This document shows, piece by piece, positions 23,901 to 38,900 of a stretch of 60,000 bases of DNA (the first letter of the stretch is position 1; each line of letters begins with the position of its first letter). A program made the translations under genes and the position numbers. The notes under the pieces are model-generated. The model was not told the DNA's origin. It worked only from the letters and a program-made list of their open reading frames with translations, and ran no database searches. Source of the stretch: Nematostella vectensis (taxonomy: Eukaryota > Cnidaria > Anthozoa > Actiniaria > Edwardsiidae); assembly GCF_932526225.1 (NCBI RefSeq), contig NC_064035.1, forward strand, positions 13,524,566-13,584,565, written 5' to 3'.

Positions 23901-26900
23901 GATAACCACCTGTTTAAAGATACCAAGTCAGCCATATATTTTTTTTCTTTGCATTACTTACGGACAAAACTTTAAATGGCTTAATACAATTATGATTATG
24001 ATTATTATTACAACAACTAAAATACATTTCTAATTAAGAATAGCTGCAATGCTTTGCATAAATGTGAGATTGGAATTAGTTTTCTTTGCACATTTGAGAG
24101 TTACTTAAATGTTAAGGCACCCCGAAATGCTACTTCTTCATAATTTAGTTTTAACTTAGTATTAGTATTACAGTTACACATTTGTTTATCAAGGTTTGTT
24201 TATTACCCTGCCTGCTCATAAAAAATAGCACAGGAGTTCTAGATAGGTCTTACTTCTGGGTGCGAGCCGATTACGAAGGCTCGTATTCGTGGGGTCATCC
24301 TGTTATTTCACTTCTCTTTTCAACTTATTTCTGGGAGCCATGCGTATCTGTAAAGCAATGCACTTATTTCACTACTCTTTACAACTTACTTCTGGATGCG
24401 AGCCGTTAAGGAAGGCTCGGCGTATCTGTGGGGCTATTCCGGCTTGCGTCCAGTAGACCCGACCCTCCACCACATCAAAGTCAACAGCTATCGCCTCTGA
24501 ACCGTTCACTAATAGCTTTCTTTGCCATCCATTAGTGTCCATCGACACGATTCCACCCTGCTCCGCCACTATTAGATATGCAAGTACCGGGGGGTTTACC
24601 GGCTTACAGATTCGGCGGTTTCGAGGTTCTAAGCGATAACCCTTGGCACATGTACACTTGAATGAGCCTTTGAGGTTGATGCAGAATTGATTACATCCAT
24701 TCAAAGCATAGCTCTTGCACTCGTCCACGTCCTGACAGGACCGGCCATCGGACATGAGTAGATACCCAGGACGACAGGAACACCTTTGGAGAGAGAATGG
24801 CAAAGGGTAACACTATGACAGATTCCCATGGAGGGGAAAGGCAGGGGGTAACACTATGAAAGATACCCATGTAGGGAAAGGGCAAAGGGTAACACTAAGA
24901 AAGATACCCATGGAGGGGAAGGGCAAAGGGTAACACTATGACAGATACCCATGGAGGGGAAGGGCAGGGGATAACACTATGACAGATTCCAATGGAGAGT
25001 AAGGCAAAGGGTAACACTATGACAGATTCCCATGGAGGGGAAGGGCTGGCCTGAGTATCAGGCGATTTTATTTTTCAAAAGCAGGAGAGGAAAAATTAAA
25101 GGTACGCCTGACACAAATACTAGACGCGGCGCCTGCCGCCCCTTTTCAGGCCACTGTCAAAATACATCGGCTGTCAATTTTCCAATGACTCGCGTTGTGG
25201 AACAATCAAATGCCCAAATCAAATTATAAACAGCATTTATGTAAAACAAAACTGCATTGGTGTTGTATGCAAGGATAATAATTTTAGTAATGACGAACCC
25301 CGGTGAGGGTAACTTTATGCTTAATGATTTGAAACGCAAAGATAGTTCACGGCTTAGGAGATTTACGATTTAAGTATATGACTGCAAATCCACACATCAC
25401 TAAATTACCACAGAATATATTTACATCACCAATTTACTACAGGCTTTTTCGTCTAAATAGACAAACCGCTGCTTGAACACTTTTGGGGTCCGCCATTACT
25501 CTGAGAACGAGCAGTCGACGGGTTAGGATACTATAGATAGCTGAACCAATCAGCGCGTCCCATTCGAGTGCCCTTTGTTTTTTTTTTTACCAATCAGGAG
25601 CCATGCCGGAATCCGGCATGAGAACATGCGATTTGAACAGTACTTGTATCAGGCCCTTGACTTGTTTCTCGCCGGCGCGATAGAAACATAGGAGGGCCTG
25701 ATACTTAAGTTTGAGAAGGGCTGGGGGTAACACTATGTAAAATATCCATGGAGGGAAAAAGCAAAGGGTAACACTATGATACCCATGGAGGGGAAGGGCA
25801 GATACCCATGGAGGGGAAGGGCAGGGGGTAACACTATGACAGATTCCCATGGAGGGAAAGGTGAAAGTGACAGCTCTTAAAGATGTATCGCCTTTCCTAC
25901 CTAATGCCACGTGAAAGGATTCACAGGTGATACATCATTACTTATCCCTTTAAACAATTGTTGTTTCTAGGTACCTATATCCGGTCTGTGTGTCATTACA
26001 GTAATGAGAGCAAGTCCCTGGAATCTCGCACTCGTTCACGTTACAATGTCTCTCGTCGGTGGAATCCCCGCAATCGTCTTGCTTATTGCACACCTTCGCT
26101 CTGCTTATACACTTGCCATTCTTGCACCTGATAAACATCAGATAAACTATAATGCAACTAAAATAGCAACAAGGCAGTATGAATAAACCTACAAATAACA
26201 AACAATTAAACTACGTGGTGAATAAAAGGACTTTATAATATATACCGTTAACGTTCTAATTAGCCCCCTGTGGCATATTATCAACAATGTACTCAGGCCT
26301 ATGACTAACGTTATTAGAGACCTTTAGATCCGTGGACCAGGTCCACGACCAGGACGAGTTTTGGCCGCGCGCGCACTGGTACTACAGACTAGTCCTCGGC
26401 CTGGTCGTCGTCAAATTGCAACATTTAGATAGTAAACAAACCGTCGGAATGCAATTTTATTAAGTTTGTTCATAGTTTGGCCATGTTTGAGCCATGTTCT
26501 CCAAGAAAAACATTCTAACATCTTCAATTATGCTATACCTCGACGATTTTTTGGAGGAGGAAGATGTCATTCGAGTTATCTTGGAGCAAAATCGGAAAAA
26601 TCCTGCCATTCCTCACGAGAATTACAGTCGGATCGAGGAGACACTCGGTGATATGTCTGAGGCTGAACTAAAGGCTGAGTTTAGGTTCGGTCGTGGCGAA
26701 ATTGACCTGCTTCTCGAAGCTCTTCAAATCCCGGAGTCATTCAAGTGCATCAATGGAACTGTTTCTTCTGGTTTGGAAGGACTATTGATGTTTTTGAGGA
26801 GGTTTGCATACCCTTGCAGACTCGGTGATATGATCCCACGGTTTGGTCGCTCTATTCCTGAGCTTAGCCTCATTTTATCAGAGGTCACCGATTTTATTGT

Positions 26901-29900
26901 GAATACACATGGTCATCTGCTACTTGACTTGAATCAACCCTGGTTACAGCCATTCCAATTGGAGTCGTTTGCTCGGGCAATCAGCCGAAAAGGTGCTGCG
27001 CTGGACAACTGTTGGGGTTTTGTTGATGGCACTGTAAGACCCATCTGCCGTCCAGGGGAGCACCAAAGAATAATGTATAATGGCCACAAAAGAGTTCATG
27101 GTATTAAATTCCAGTCCGTGGTGGCGCCAAATGGCCTAATAGCCAACCTGTTTGGTCCAGTCGGTAAGTGCTTTTTTATTGTTTGACCCACTGGATCACT
27201 TGAAGATCCCCATACATGTACTATAGTTTCTTTCATAAAATATTTTGAAAGTCTTTATTAATGTCAATGTTAAAATTGGTTACATTAGATTTTGCATTAT
27301 TTTTAATCTAGAAATTTGATGTTGCAACCCCATGATTTGTGCAGGTTTTCTAATTGGCTGTTTGAAAATATTTTGACTTACCTAGTAACAATACTGTAAA
27401 CAGTGCCTCACAGTGCATAGCATGTACATACTACTACTATAAAAGAGAGCTCATTTTACAGCCATTCATTTTTCACACTATGTAATTTCTCTTTCGCATA
27501 TACTTGGTCTGAGTCTCTATCTGTTACATTGCAAATGAACTTATCTTTGTGCGCCAACCATAGTTTGTTAGTACTGTGTACTATTAGGAACTTTTTTTCT
27601 TCCTTTTTTTGCACATAAAAAGACATGTGTATTGAAGAACTAAACATACTTTTTCACATTTCCAGTACAAGACTTAGAATTTCACAATATTCTCATTCGT
27701 AAAAATATTATTCTCCCTCTACAACAACATGCTTATGTTTTAGAATGCCACAGCTAAACATAAAATTGTTTCACAATGAATTTAACAAATGTTAAATTTT
27801 CTTACACATACAGAGGGAAAGAGGCATGATGCGAGGATGCTACAGATGTCAGGGTTACTGCACCAACTTCAGCAATACTCTGTTGATCAAGCACGGCAGC
27901 CACTTTGCATCTATGGGGATCCTGCTTACCCTCTCAGAGTTCAGCTACAGGCACCATACAAACATGCTCACCTCACAGCCGACCAAGAGGCCTTCAATTC
28001 TTCTATGAGCAAAGTTCGATCGGCTGTTGAGTGGGTGTTTGGGGACATTGTCTCTTATTTTGCCTTTCTGGATTTCAAAAAGAATCTCCAGTTGGTACCA
28101 TGTATGCTGCCTGTGCTCTTCTACGGAATGCTCATACATGTTTATACAGCTCTATGTCTAGCTCTTTTTTTGACCTAGAGCCACCTACTATTCAAGAGTA
28201 CTTTCAAGTTTAATGAAAATAATTATATTGTATTGTCAAAATTTTGGTCCCTGCTCATCCCCTGCTACTCTGGTAGCAGAGGTTTCTTTGGGCTATTCCA
28301 TTTTTGTTCCCCTCATATCAAAGAGCCAGAAAGAGTCTTTTATTTTGACTCTGGATTTCCTTAGGGGTCTTCAGTTTTGAACCTGGTTTTCCACAGGGGG
28401 CTTTGATTTCGACTATAGATTTCTATATGTTTGCTAGAGTCTTGATTAGCAATAGGGTGCATAAATTTATCTGACATTTCCACAGGGGTAACATGAGAGA
28501 TTCTAGATTTCCACTGTGGTAGAGCAAAGTTCCTCGATTGGGGGATTACAAATTTTAAATGGAATATGGCACTTTCTGTCAGTCTTTTATTAGCTAGCTG
28601 CTAGTTTCTGTTTTTAATTCTATCCAAAGCTCATTGGGCTTAAAAGTGCTAGTTTCTATTTTTTTGTTATTTGTCGAATATGAAGGAGCCAATTATATTC
28701 ATAATTATACGAGGCTTGTTAAGACAGATTCTTTTAGTGTTTAAAGCAACTTGTGGCAAAAAATCTGGTTACTTAGAAAGTACCAAACCTATTGGCTTTA
28801 TTTGGCAACTTTTGAAAGGTTTGCATATAAAAAGAAACTTTTGTTGAACAAACACAACTTTGACCCATGAATAATAAATGTAGCCCACTTTGTAGAAAAT
28901 ATGATTTTATTTTATTTTCCAAAGAATCTACTCTATAAAGAGTTTGGCACCAAACTCTTGAAGTGTTCAATAGAGAAGTACTTGAACTCTGCTATAAAAT
29001 GTCAGCAATTGACTATCAATAAAATTTATAAAAGAAACATTTAAGAAACATGACATTATTGCAGAGATGCTGTTAAAAATACTAGGTCCTAGCATTTTTA
29101 ACAGCATTCAGCATCTCTGTTAGGACATTCATCATGGCCATATTCATGGCTTGTTGTTGCTGTTGCTGTTGCATATGCATCTGCTGTGCCTGTTGTTGCT
29201 GCTGGAGCAGGAAGCCATGGAATTGCTGCTGTTGCTTTAATTCATTTTCTCTGATCTCCAGCTCTCTTGCCCTCTCCTGACTACGTACTGCTATGCTCTG
29301 CTCCATTAATTGCACCAAACTTCGCTGTGTCTTTCTCTTTGGCTGGTCTTCTTCGCCCTTGTCTTCGCCACTCTCCTTTCTCTTCTTGGTTGCACTTAAT
29401 CTCTCTGTTGCCTTCTTCCTCATATCTTCTGCCATAACCTTCTCGTCATCCACCCTCTCTTTCCTTTCCCTTTCCCAGTCCTCTATAAGCTCGTTGTAGT
29501 CTGTAAGCATCTGGTGCTTTTCATCGTACATCACCTCTACCCCACTGTCTCTCTTCTCCTTCTTCTCTTTTTTTAAAAAGTCTTCATGCAGACTATTAAA
29601 CCTCTTTCTCACCGACCTTTGAGTGACCTTAAACCCATGGTTTTCTTTTAAATTGAGGGCGATTTTGTCCCACTTCTGTCCTTTCTCTTTTGATGCGTAA
29701 GGATGCTTGTGAGGCTCCTCCGCAATAACCTCTTTCAGAAGTGAGACATCCCTGTCAAATTTCCATATAAAGAGCTCTCTTTTTTCCGCCACTTTTTTAT
29801 CCTCAGACATTTTGTACTGTAGGAAAAATCAAGATTGAGTCTATTAAGCGTCTGAATTTAGTCAATTACAGAAAATTACGAGTACTTAGGCTTATAGTCA

Positions 29901-32900
29901 AAAAGATGAAGTTTGTTTACATTGCAGTGTTACGGTGGCAAATGCTCACTGTTATCAAACATGTTGGGAACAATAAAAACGAAAAATGTGGGCGTGAAAA
30001 AAACTTAAGCGAAACTTTCAGCCCTTAGTTAGCCCTCCGAATATATATTTTCTGAAAATGATCGTTAGGGTAACTGAATTATGCAAATTTTATCGTAAAT
30101 GAACAATCAAAACAATACGAGAAAAGCAACAAAGGGAAGACCGCGAAGTTTTAGCCGCTTTATTTGTATCTCAAAAAACGATAGATATGCATCTTCTTTT
30201 TACAGAGTTGCTTGAATTCTTTATCACATTTACCTTAAACAACACTGTCAATAATTCCTTTAGACTTTTGATAAACAGAATGATTTGCAAAAATAAAAAA
30301 CATACCTTGAACAAACTGGTCCCGTGAGTACCACTTTGCTGTGTAAACTTGTCGTCGCCCACTCGAGGGCGACCAGTTTTGACAGTAGCGTGACCGTGAC
30401 AGGCCATCTGCGCATGCGCACACAACGCGCGAGCTAAAACTCGTCCTGGTCGTGGACCTGGTTCTCGGATCTAAAGGTCTCTATTGTGACATCGGGGACA
30501 TTTCTTTGGATGCTCGAGTTTTCTCCACGTGAATTCAAATAGTTATGAATATGGTACATTACCTAAATAAGTATGAATACGGTACATTACCTAAATAAGT
30601 ATGAATATGGTACATTACCTATATAAGTATGAATACGGTACATTACCTTAATACGTATGAATACGGTACATTACCTTAATACGTATGAATACGATACATT
30701 ACCTCAAATAAGTATGAATACGGTACATTACCTAAATAAGTACGAATACGGTACATCATCTTAAATAAGTATGAATACGGTACATTACCTAAATAAGTAT
30801 GAATACGGTGCATTACCTATATAAGTATGAATACGGTGCATTACCTATATAAGTATGAATACGGTATATTACCTTAATACGTATGAATACGGTACATTAC
30901 CTCAAATAAGTATGAATACGGTACATTAACTAAATAAGTATGAATACGGTACATTATCTCAAATAAGTATGAATACGGTACATTACCTAAATAAGTATGA
31001 ATACGGTACATTACCTAAATAAGTATGAATACGGTACATTACCTAAATATGTATGAATACAGTACATTACCTCAAATAAAAATGAATACGGTACATTACC
31101 TAAATAAGTATGAATACGGTACATTGCCTAAATAATTATGAATACGGTACATTACCTAAATAAGTATAAATAAGGTACATTACCCAAATAAGTATGAATA
31201 CGGTACATTACGTTAATACGTATGAATACGGTACATTACCTCAAATAAGTATGAATACGGTACATTACCTAAATAAGTATGAATACGGTACATTGCCTAT
31301 AAATAAGTATGAATAAGGTACATTACCTCAAATAAGTATGAATAAGGTACATTACCTAAATAAGTATGAATACGGTACATTACCTAAATAAGTATGAATA
31401 AGGTACATTACCTAAATAAGTATGAATACGGTACATTACCTAAATAAGTATGAATACGGTACATTACCTGAATAAGTATGAATACGGTACATCCCCTAAA
31501 TAAGCATGAATACGGTACATTACCTAAATAAGTATGAATACGGTACATTACCTGAATAAGTATGAATACGGTGCATTACCAAAACAAGTATGAATACGGT
31601 ACATTACCCAAATAAGTATGAATACGGTACATTACCCAAATAAGTATGAATACGGTACATTACCTGAATAAGTATGAATACGGTGCATTACCCAAATAAG
31701 TATGAATACGGTACATTACCCAAATAAGTATGAATACGGTACATTACCCAAATAAGTATGAATACGGTACTTACCTAAAAAGGCCTGCACCACAGGTGGG
31801 TGTCCCTAAGTCACAGTCCTTCTCGTCTGAGCCATCAGCACAGTCTGTGTCGCCGTCGCACACGCTGCTGTTGGCAATACAATGGCCGCTGGCGCACTTG
31901 AAGGTGTGATTGGGACACGTGTAGTTTACGCACTGCTGCTCATCTGAGCCGTCGCCACAATCATCCTGGTGATCACAGCGCCACTCCCGTGTAATGCATG
32001 TGCCGGTTTTACACCTATACAAGAGAAAGGGAGGATAAGCGCCCTCGGAAGATTGGAGTAATGGGTCATCCTTCCCATCACAATGCCACACATGCTGCGG
32101 TGTAAAACTTAAGCAAAAGACAGGGGGAGTACTGGTGGAGTTAAGGAGAATCTTAAATTTGAGGAAGAGGACCTTCGTGATTCCAGCGCTATTTACTCGC
32201 GTTTGATGCACGTTGAGGGCTTACTCTTGAGCAAAAGACAGGGAGAGATGAGTGGTGGGGAGAAAGATCAGACATGGGTGAGGACAGCCACGTGATAACA
32301 GCGCGTGCTGGTGGAAGGGTGGTGTTAAAAAGATTATTTAAATTGCTGTTTATGATTCGCCCAACGTTTCAGAAATAGTGATATTAGAAGAAATCGAGGT
32401 GTAGCGTGACAGACGTTTCGTGACAGACTGATAATTTACCTGAATTGAGTGACGTCACACGTGGCCCTCTCACAGTTCTGTTCCTTGCTCTCATCAGACC
32501 CGTCTCCGCAGTCATTTTCGCCATCGCACACAAAGGCCAGCGGTACACAACGTGAGGTGGAACGGCACGAGTACTCGCTCTGTGTGCAGTTCCGATGGCG
32601 AACACAGGGAAACTGCAAGGTCGTCTCATCAGAGTTATCACCACAGTCGTTATCGCCATCACAAAGGAGACGTGTGGAGATGCAGCGGCCTGGGGCGAGT
32701 AGAGGAAACAAGGTGAGATTGACACTAGTAGACAAGTTGGTTACGTCATCCAGTTAAAATCACGATAACACAAGCACGAATCCTGGGGATGCCACTGTGT
32801 TCGACATCAGGTCGACAATAATTCGAAACTTTATTCGTACCGTTATCACAAGCAAACTGTGCGCCTGTGCAAGTGGCATTCGACCTTTGACAGTCCGTTG

Positions 32901-35900
32901 GCTCATCACTCTTGTCTGTACAGTCATTGTCACCATCACAGCGCCAAGACGCGGGGACACACTCGCCACTTGTGCAGCGGAACTCGGAGACATTGCATGG
33001 GCGCTCGCGACAGTCTTGTCTCTCGTCCCAGCCATCACCGCAATCATCACTACCGTCACAAAGCCAGGAGGAAGGGATGCAAAGGTTCTTACTTCCACAC
33101 TATAACGAGAATAATTAAAAGAAAAGTAGACAGATGTTACACTAAGCATAAAAATATTTTCGTCTAACTTCAGGCAAATAGTCGCTACCAGACATTGCCT
33201 GTTTAAATCCAAGAGAAAAAAGTTTTGCGCGAAAAAAAGGTATGCACATGTGGGCTGGTTCAGTGTTGTGTTACCATGCTGTCAAACGCCTCTAGTATTG
33301 TCTTTTATTTACAGGCACGCTCATTTGAGGCTAACGACCAATCGGCGCGCGGGATTCACTGGTGTTTCCTAAAGACTTGTTAAAAAAACTTGTTCATACC
33401 TTGACCTGTCCTGGGACACATGTCGTGGGAGGGCAGCGTAGCTCATCACTGAAATCACCGCAGTCATCCTCGCCATCGCATAGGAAATCATAACTAACAC
33501 AGCGACCGTTAGGACAAGTAAACTCGTGAGCGGGACACGTCACTTCCGGGCAGCGCGCCTCATCGCTATTATCGCCACAGTCGTTCTCGCGATCACAAAC
33601 CCACTTAGCATTGATACAGCGGCCATTGTTACAGGAAAAGTGACCGGGCTCACACGTCCAGGAGGCTTGAGATGAGAAAGAAATCATTACATTAATCACC
33701 AACACCATCCTGGCACTAGTAATTCCAGGTCTTTCCACTGATATGTGTGCAAACATACCAAGAATATCACCAAACGCAAACAAACACAAAGACGTTGTGT
33801 TTGGTAAAACACCAGGAATCACGGTCCCAAAATTTGGAATAACAAACACGTACCGATGGTTATTCGCTAAGTAAAAAACATTTATGGCGATCAAAGTATT
33901 TGTATTGTTTTGTATCAATAAAGTACTTGCACTGTGTTTGTATCAATAAAGTATTTGTATTGTGTTTGTATCAATAAAGTATTTGCACTGTGTTTGTATC
34001 AATAAAGTATTTCTATTGTATTTGTATCAAAAAAGTATTTGCACTGTGTTTGTATCAATAAAGTATTTGTATTGGGTTTGTATCAATGAAGTATTTGCAC
34101 TGTGTTTGTATCAATAAAGTATTTGTATTGTGTTTCTATCAAAAAAGTACTTGCACTGTGTTTGTATCAATAAAGTATTTGCACTGTATTTGTACCAATA
34201 AAGTATTTGCACTGTGTTTGTATCAATAAAGTATTTGCACTGTGTTTGTACCAATAAAGTACTTGCACTGTGTTTGTACCAATAAAGTATTTGTATTGTG
34301 TTTGTATCAATAAAGTATTTGTATTGTGTTTGTATCAATAAAGTATTTGTATTGTGTTTGTATCAATAAAGTATTTGTATTGTGTTTGTATCAATAAAGC
34401 ATTTGTATTGTGTTTGTATCAATAAAGCATTTGTATTGTGTTTGTAACAATAAAGTATTTGTATTGTGTTTGTATTAAAAAAGTATTTGAATTGTGTTTG
34501 TATCAATAAAGTATTTGTATTGGGTTTGTATCAATAAAGTATTTTTATTGTGTTTGTATCAATAAAGTATCTGTATTGTGTTTGTATCAATAAAGTATTT
34601 GTATTGTGTTTGCATCAATAAAGTATGTTTATTGCAAATTAAAGGGTGCTTACCACAGACAAGTGAGCTCTCATCCGACCCATCGTGACAATCATTGTCG
34701 CCATCGCATACAAACGACTTGCGAACGCACTGTCCGCTCTCGCAGGCGAATTCGCTAGATGCGCACGAAGCGTTAGAAAGAACACAGCGATACGGGTTCT
34801 CCAGGCGGTAACCCTGTGGACAAGAACACACAGGCTTCCCGTCCAGCACAGTGCATGTATGCGTGCAGCCGCCATTGAGCACGCAAGGGTTGACGGTACC
34901 TACAAAGTTAACGGCATACGTTTAAACTAAAATGACTTAGTAAAACATTGAGATTGACATAATTAAAATTTGATTGTTTCCTCCTGCGCTAGGGTCTACC
35001 CCTCTCCTTAACCCAGGGGCAGGGAGGCGAATGAGAGAGGTGGACCCTGGCGCGAGGATGGACCAACTTTTAAATTCAAAGTTGCCTGTTAGCAATATCT
35101 TATACTCACAGTCCTGCGCTTCTCTGGCGAAGGCACGCATAGATGATGACCCAGTCGTGGCAAATTTCCACTGCACGGTGTCTCCACCATTAAACTTGCT
35201 CACCCGCTTGATGTTGCTAGTCGATGGGTCAGTCCAGTACAAGAACTCCCCGAACACTGCTATGGAGCGGAGGGTTATCCCAGGAGCTGATACAATGATC
35301 TTCCGATCAGTACCATCTAGCAGGGACGACTCAATGCTGAAACAACCAGTTAATACACGGTGAGCATACCAAGCACTAAAACTACCCCTATAATAAAGTG
35401 ACTGACAGTGAGGTACCAGCATAGAGACGAATATAACATCAGGAGATAATACTGATTTACGGTGTGTCGCAAACATAGAGCCGAATATAACATCACGAGA
35501 AAATATAGTGATTTAGGGAACATAGTAACATAAACATCCTTGTTTGTGTATAACCAAAAAATTCTTCCAAATAACAAAGCAACATACATATCTTTCTTGG
35601 CATCAACCCAAAAGATTCTTCCCTCTGCCTGGTCGATGGTCAGTCCGGTAGGCCATTGTAAATTTCTGTTCAATACCGTCTTGATGACTTTACCGCTCGT
35701 CCAGACAGACTTGATGCTTGGCCTTTTCCCCCACTGTGCCCAATATACTAGCCTAAACATAAGATAAGCTTGGAAGGACAGTTCACCAAATACACTAGCC
35801 TAAAACACAAGATAAGCTTGAACAATCCAATATAAATACTTATGTTAATAAACTATTGGAAACTCTGACCTACCACATTCCGGATTCCTTTAATAAAAAC

Positions 35901-38900
35901 CCTTTGCGAAAAAAGTTTTCAAAGAACTGACAGAAGTAAAAAATATACATACAGGTCAGTGGTAGATACCGAAATCTCAGCGGTAGTATTACTTACTTTT
36001 CACAGGGTAACAGAGCGAGAGAGCGAGGATCATCCATGCCACTGCGCAGGACGGTCTGTACCGCTGACCCATTAAAAGTGGATCGAATAATAGTCTGACT
36101 GTTGCCCTCGATCCAGTACAAGTACTTCTCGATCCAGTCCACTGTGAGAGCACGTGGATCTATTACAGCTGAAGGACAAACAAGGTATACAGTTAACGCC
36201 AAGAATAACAGTGATTATAACAATATATTATCAATAACAATGATCTGCTTCCTTACTCACTCGTTGCATGCACTTGAACTGACCTGTAGTGACAATAGTG
36301 GTGTTGGAGCCGTCGACGGATCGAGACTTGATAACACTAGGATTACGGTCCGTGTAGAACAGCTTATGGCTGTCATAGTCAAAATCCAAGAAGCTGTTTC
36401 CTGACAGCCCGAAAATGATGGGGTGCCCTGGGACGGGGCTGCCGGGGTACAACGCCGAGGGTATGATGAACCCATGTTCTGCGATGATGAGGAAGCTCTC
36501 GCTTTGCAGACACGAACGACCATCCACAGCCACACGGCCAGACGGACATGCACACCTGCAAGCCACACGAAGGCACCAGGTTCGTTTTAAGCTGACAACA
36601 ATGGCTGGCCCTTACTTTCATTGGGATATGATTGGCATCTCTTTATTTCCTGAATGGTTAATTAATGTGAAGCAGGTCTAACCGGTTGGCTACTGATCTT
36701 ATAAAAATGCATTGTGTGCCTGAAAAACATTATAGCTTACTTATGGAAGAAAAAGGGGAAAAACACCCACATCTATTCTCCCTCCCTCCCCCGGCATTCC
36801 CTCATCCTGTAGTCAGTCTTACCTTTTCTTGGTGCCTGAAATTGCAAGACAGAGTTCTGCACAGTTTCCATTGTTCTCGCACGGTCCCCTGGGTGGTTGG
36901 CGTTGCGGGTCGAATACAAGAATGTCCCTAGGGTTTCGGGTCGTCTCGTTGAAGCGTGTAACGTCAGAGCCATTTTTAAAAATGCGTGCAAGGTCGTCAT
37001 ATTTCTGGTCGACCCAGTACAAGTACGGGTCAAGTAGAGCGAGGCCAACGGGCTTCTGAGGAGAAGGACTTGTAACAATACGCTCAGGCGTACCTAGTGA
37101 TATGGCGAAAATTAGTGATACACACGGGAAGTGTTGTTCGTAATAGACAACAACTCAAGAACATGGTTCAAATAAGTCTATTCGCTGAGACAAGATGAAC
37201 TCAGAAACAGTATTGTGGGTGGTAAGATTATAATATATCAAACATTATTACTGGCAAAGGGCACACCTTGTTCAAGCACATTGATTCGCCAGATAGAGTT
37301 CTTTTTAGAGTCCACCCAGTACAAGGACCCATGTAGGTAGTCTAGCGTGAGCCCTGTGGGTTTACGGACAGTGGGACCAGAAATCAATGTGCTGCGGCGA
37401 GAACCATCCATCGACGCCCTTTCAATACGTGCAGGGGTACCCCAGTCACTCCAGAAAAGGAGCCCCATCGACGGGTACACAGCGAGGGACTTTGGATCTG
37501 AGACACCCGTTGAGATGAGCACCTTGCGGTGGGATCCGTTCAGCCTGCTGACCTGCACAGACAGGAAGACGAGCTACGGTCACCGAAACTAACAGGTCAA
37601 GTTTAAGACAGGAAGAAGAAGCTTAAGAACAACACACACTACCACTGTTGTCAACGACAACAATGCATGACCAGAACAAACACTACTGTCAACGCAACGA
37701 CAAGAGACTTGTACAAACAAGGTAAAGATGCATGTCAAGAGCAAACAACGACAAGAGACTTGTACAAACACTTATAATGAAAAACAACGGGAGAGGACGG
37801 GACGGGCAAAGACAGGGAGCAGAATCACAAGCTCAGAGACCTATAATGAACGACAACGGGACAGGACCAGGGGAACGGGAACGGGAACGGGACATGCAAA
37901 GACAGGAGAGAGAATCACAAGTTCAGACACCTTTAGTCAACGACGACTATAAGGAGCCTGAAGAAACAAGGTGAAGAAGTAGGACGATCACAACTCCACA
38001 GTCGAAGACAACGGGACGAGGCTTATAGAGACAAGAAGGGTATTCATGACGACAAAGAACACAAATCCAGTCACAACAACTACAGGAGGAGTTTCTGATG
38101 TTTTCTGATAAAATGTCAGACCTCAGACTAGTACACATTCTAGAGCCAATGCTCTAGGTGTATGAAAGAAATCTTTCTTGTTGATGTGGGCTAAAATGTG
38201 ACGAGGGCGAAACAGCGTACCTCTATAAGATCAGTAATGGCGTCACACCAGAACAGATTCCTGCCGACCCAGTCCACCGCTATGCCTTGAGGACGGCGAA
38301 GGCCAGTGGCGATGATATCCTGGACACCAGTGCCGTCAACATGGACTCGCCGTATAACACGCGCTCGCTCATCACTGTAGTAGATCCATCTGCCAGCCGA
38401 GTCAAAGTCTAGGAAGCTGGCACCATTCAGACCAGTAATCGGCGGATGGACAGCTGTGGTGTCACCAGGAGTCGTGGAGAGTGCGCGGATCTCTGAAGAC
38501 AGAGAAAAATGTTTCTTTGGTTTAGTACAATACAATAATCTTTCTATATTTTGGGGGTGTAACATTTTAACCGTGAAGTTTTTCTAACTAATGGTCCTTA
38601 GTGTTAACCAAAGTACGTTTTCTAGGGAGATAACTGCAATGGGTACCACAGCAGTTAGCTGGACTATATTCCACTAAAATATACTGAACACCAAGAAGGA
38701 TCTAAATGATAGATAGTATACCTTTAGCCGTTGTGTAGAGTAAAAAGCTGTTGATCCCCTCACAAGTGCGCCCATCACCTATAAGCCTATACCCTATAAT
38801 GCATGTACACCGGCGAGTGTTTTTGCCGGTAACCAGACACAGTTGGCTACATCCCCCGTTCTTCAAGCCACAAAGGTTATTTCCTAGAAGATGAAAATAA

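Larger units (their letters stand above)
26316..30482 (+). mobile_element. PIF/Harbinger DNA transposon
   Basis: A 4,167-bp element in the LRP1 intron between exons 25975-26127 and 31775-32014. The inverted ends of ~46 bp begin AGAGACCTTTAGATCC and share GGTCCACGACCAGGACGAG. ATT directly flanks both sides (26313-26315, 30483-30485), consistent with a 3-bp duplication. It contains the two genes typical of the superfamily, a DDE nuclease (+) and a Myb-like protein (-), transcribed toward each other. Confidence 0.93.

Noticed and set aside
30530-34650. 28-bp repeat arrays resembling a CRISPR array
   Set aside because: Repeats are directly contiguous with no unique spacers, and the genome is eukaryotic.
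33880-34650. Dozens of AATAAA words as polyadenylation signals
   Set aside because: They are part of a tandem unit on the strand opposite to the gene, inside an intron.
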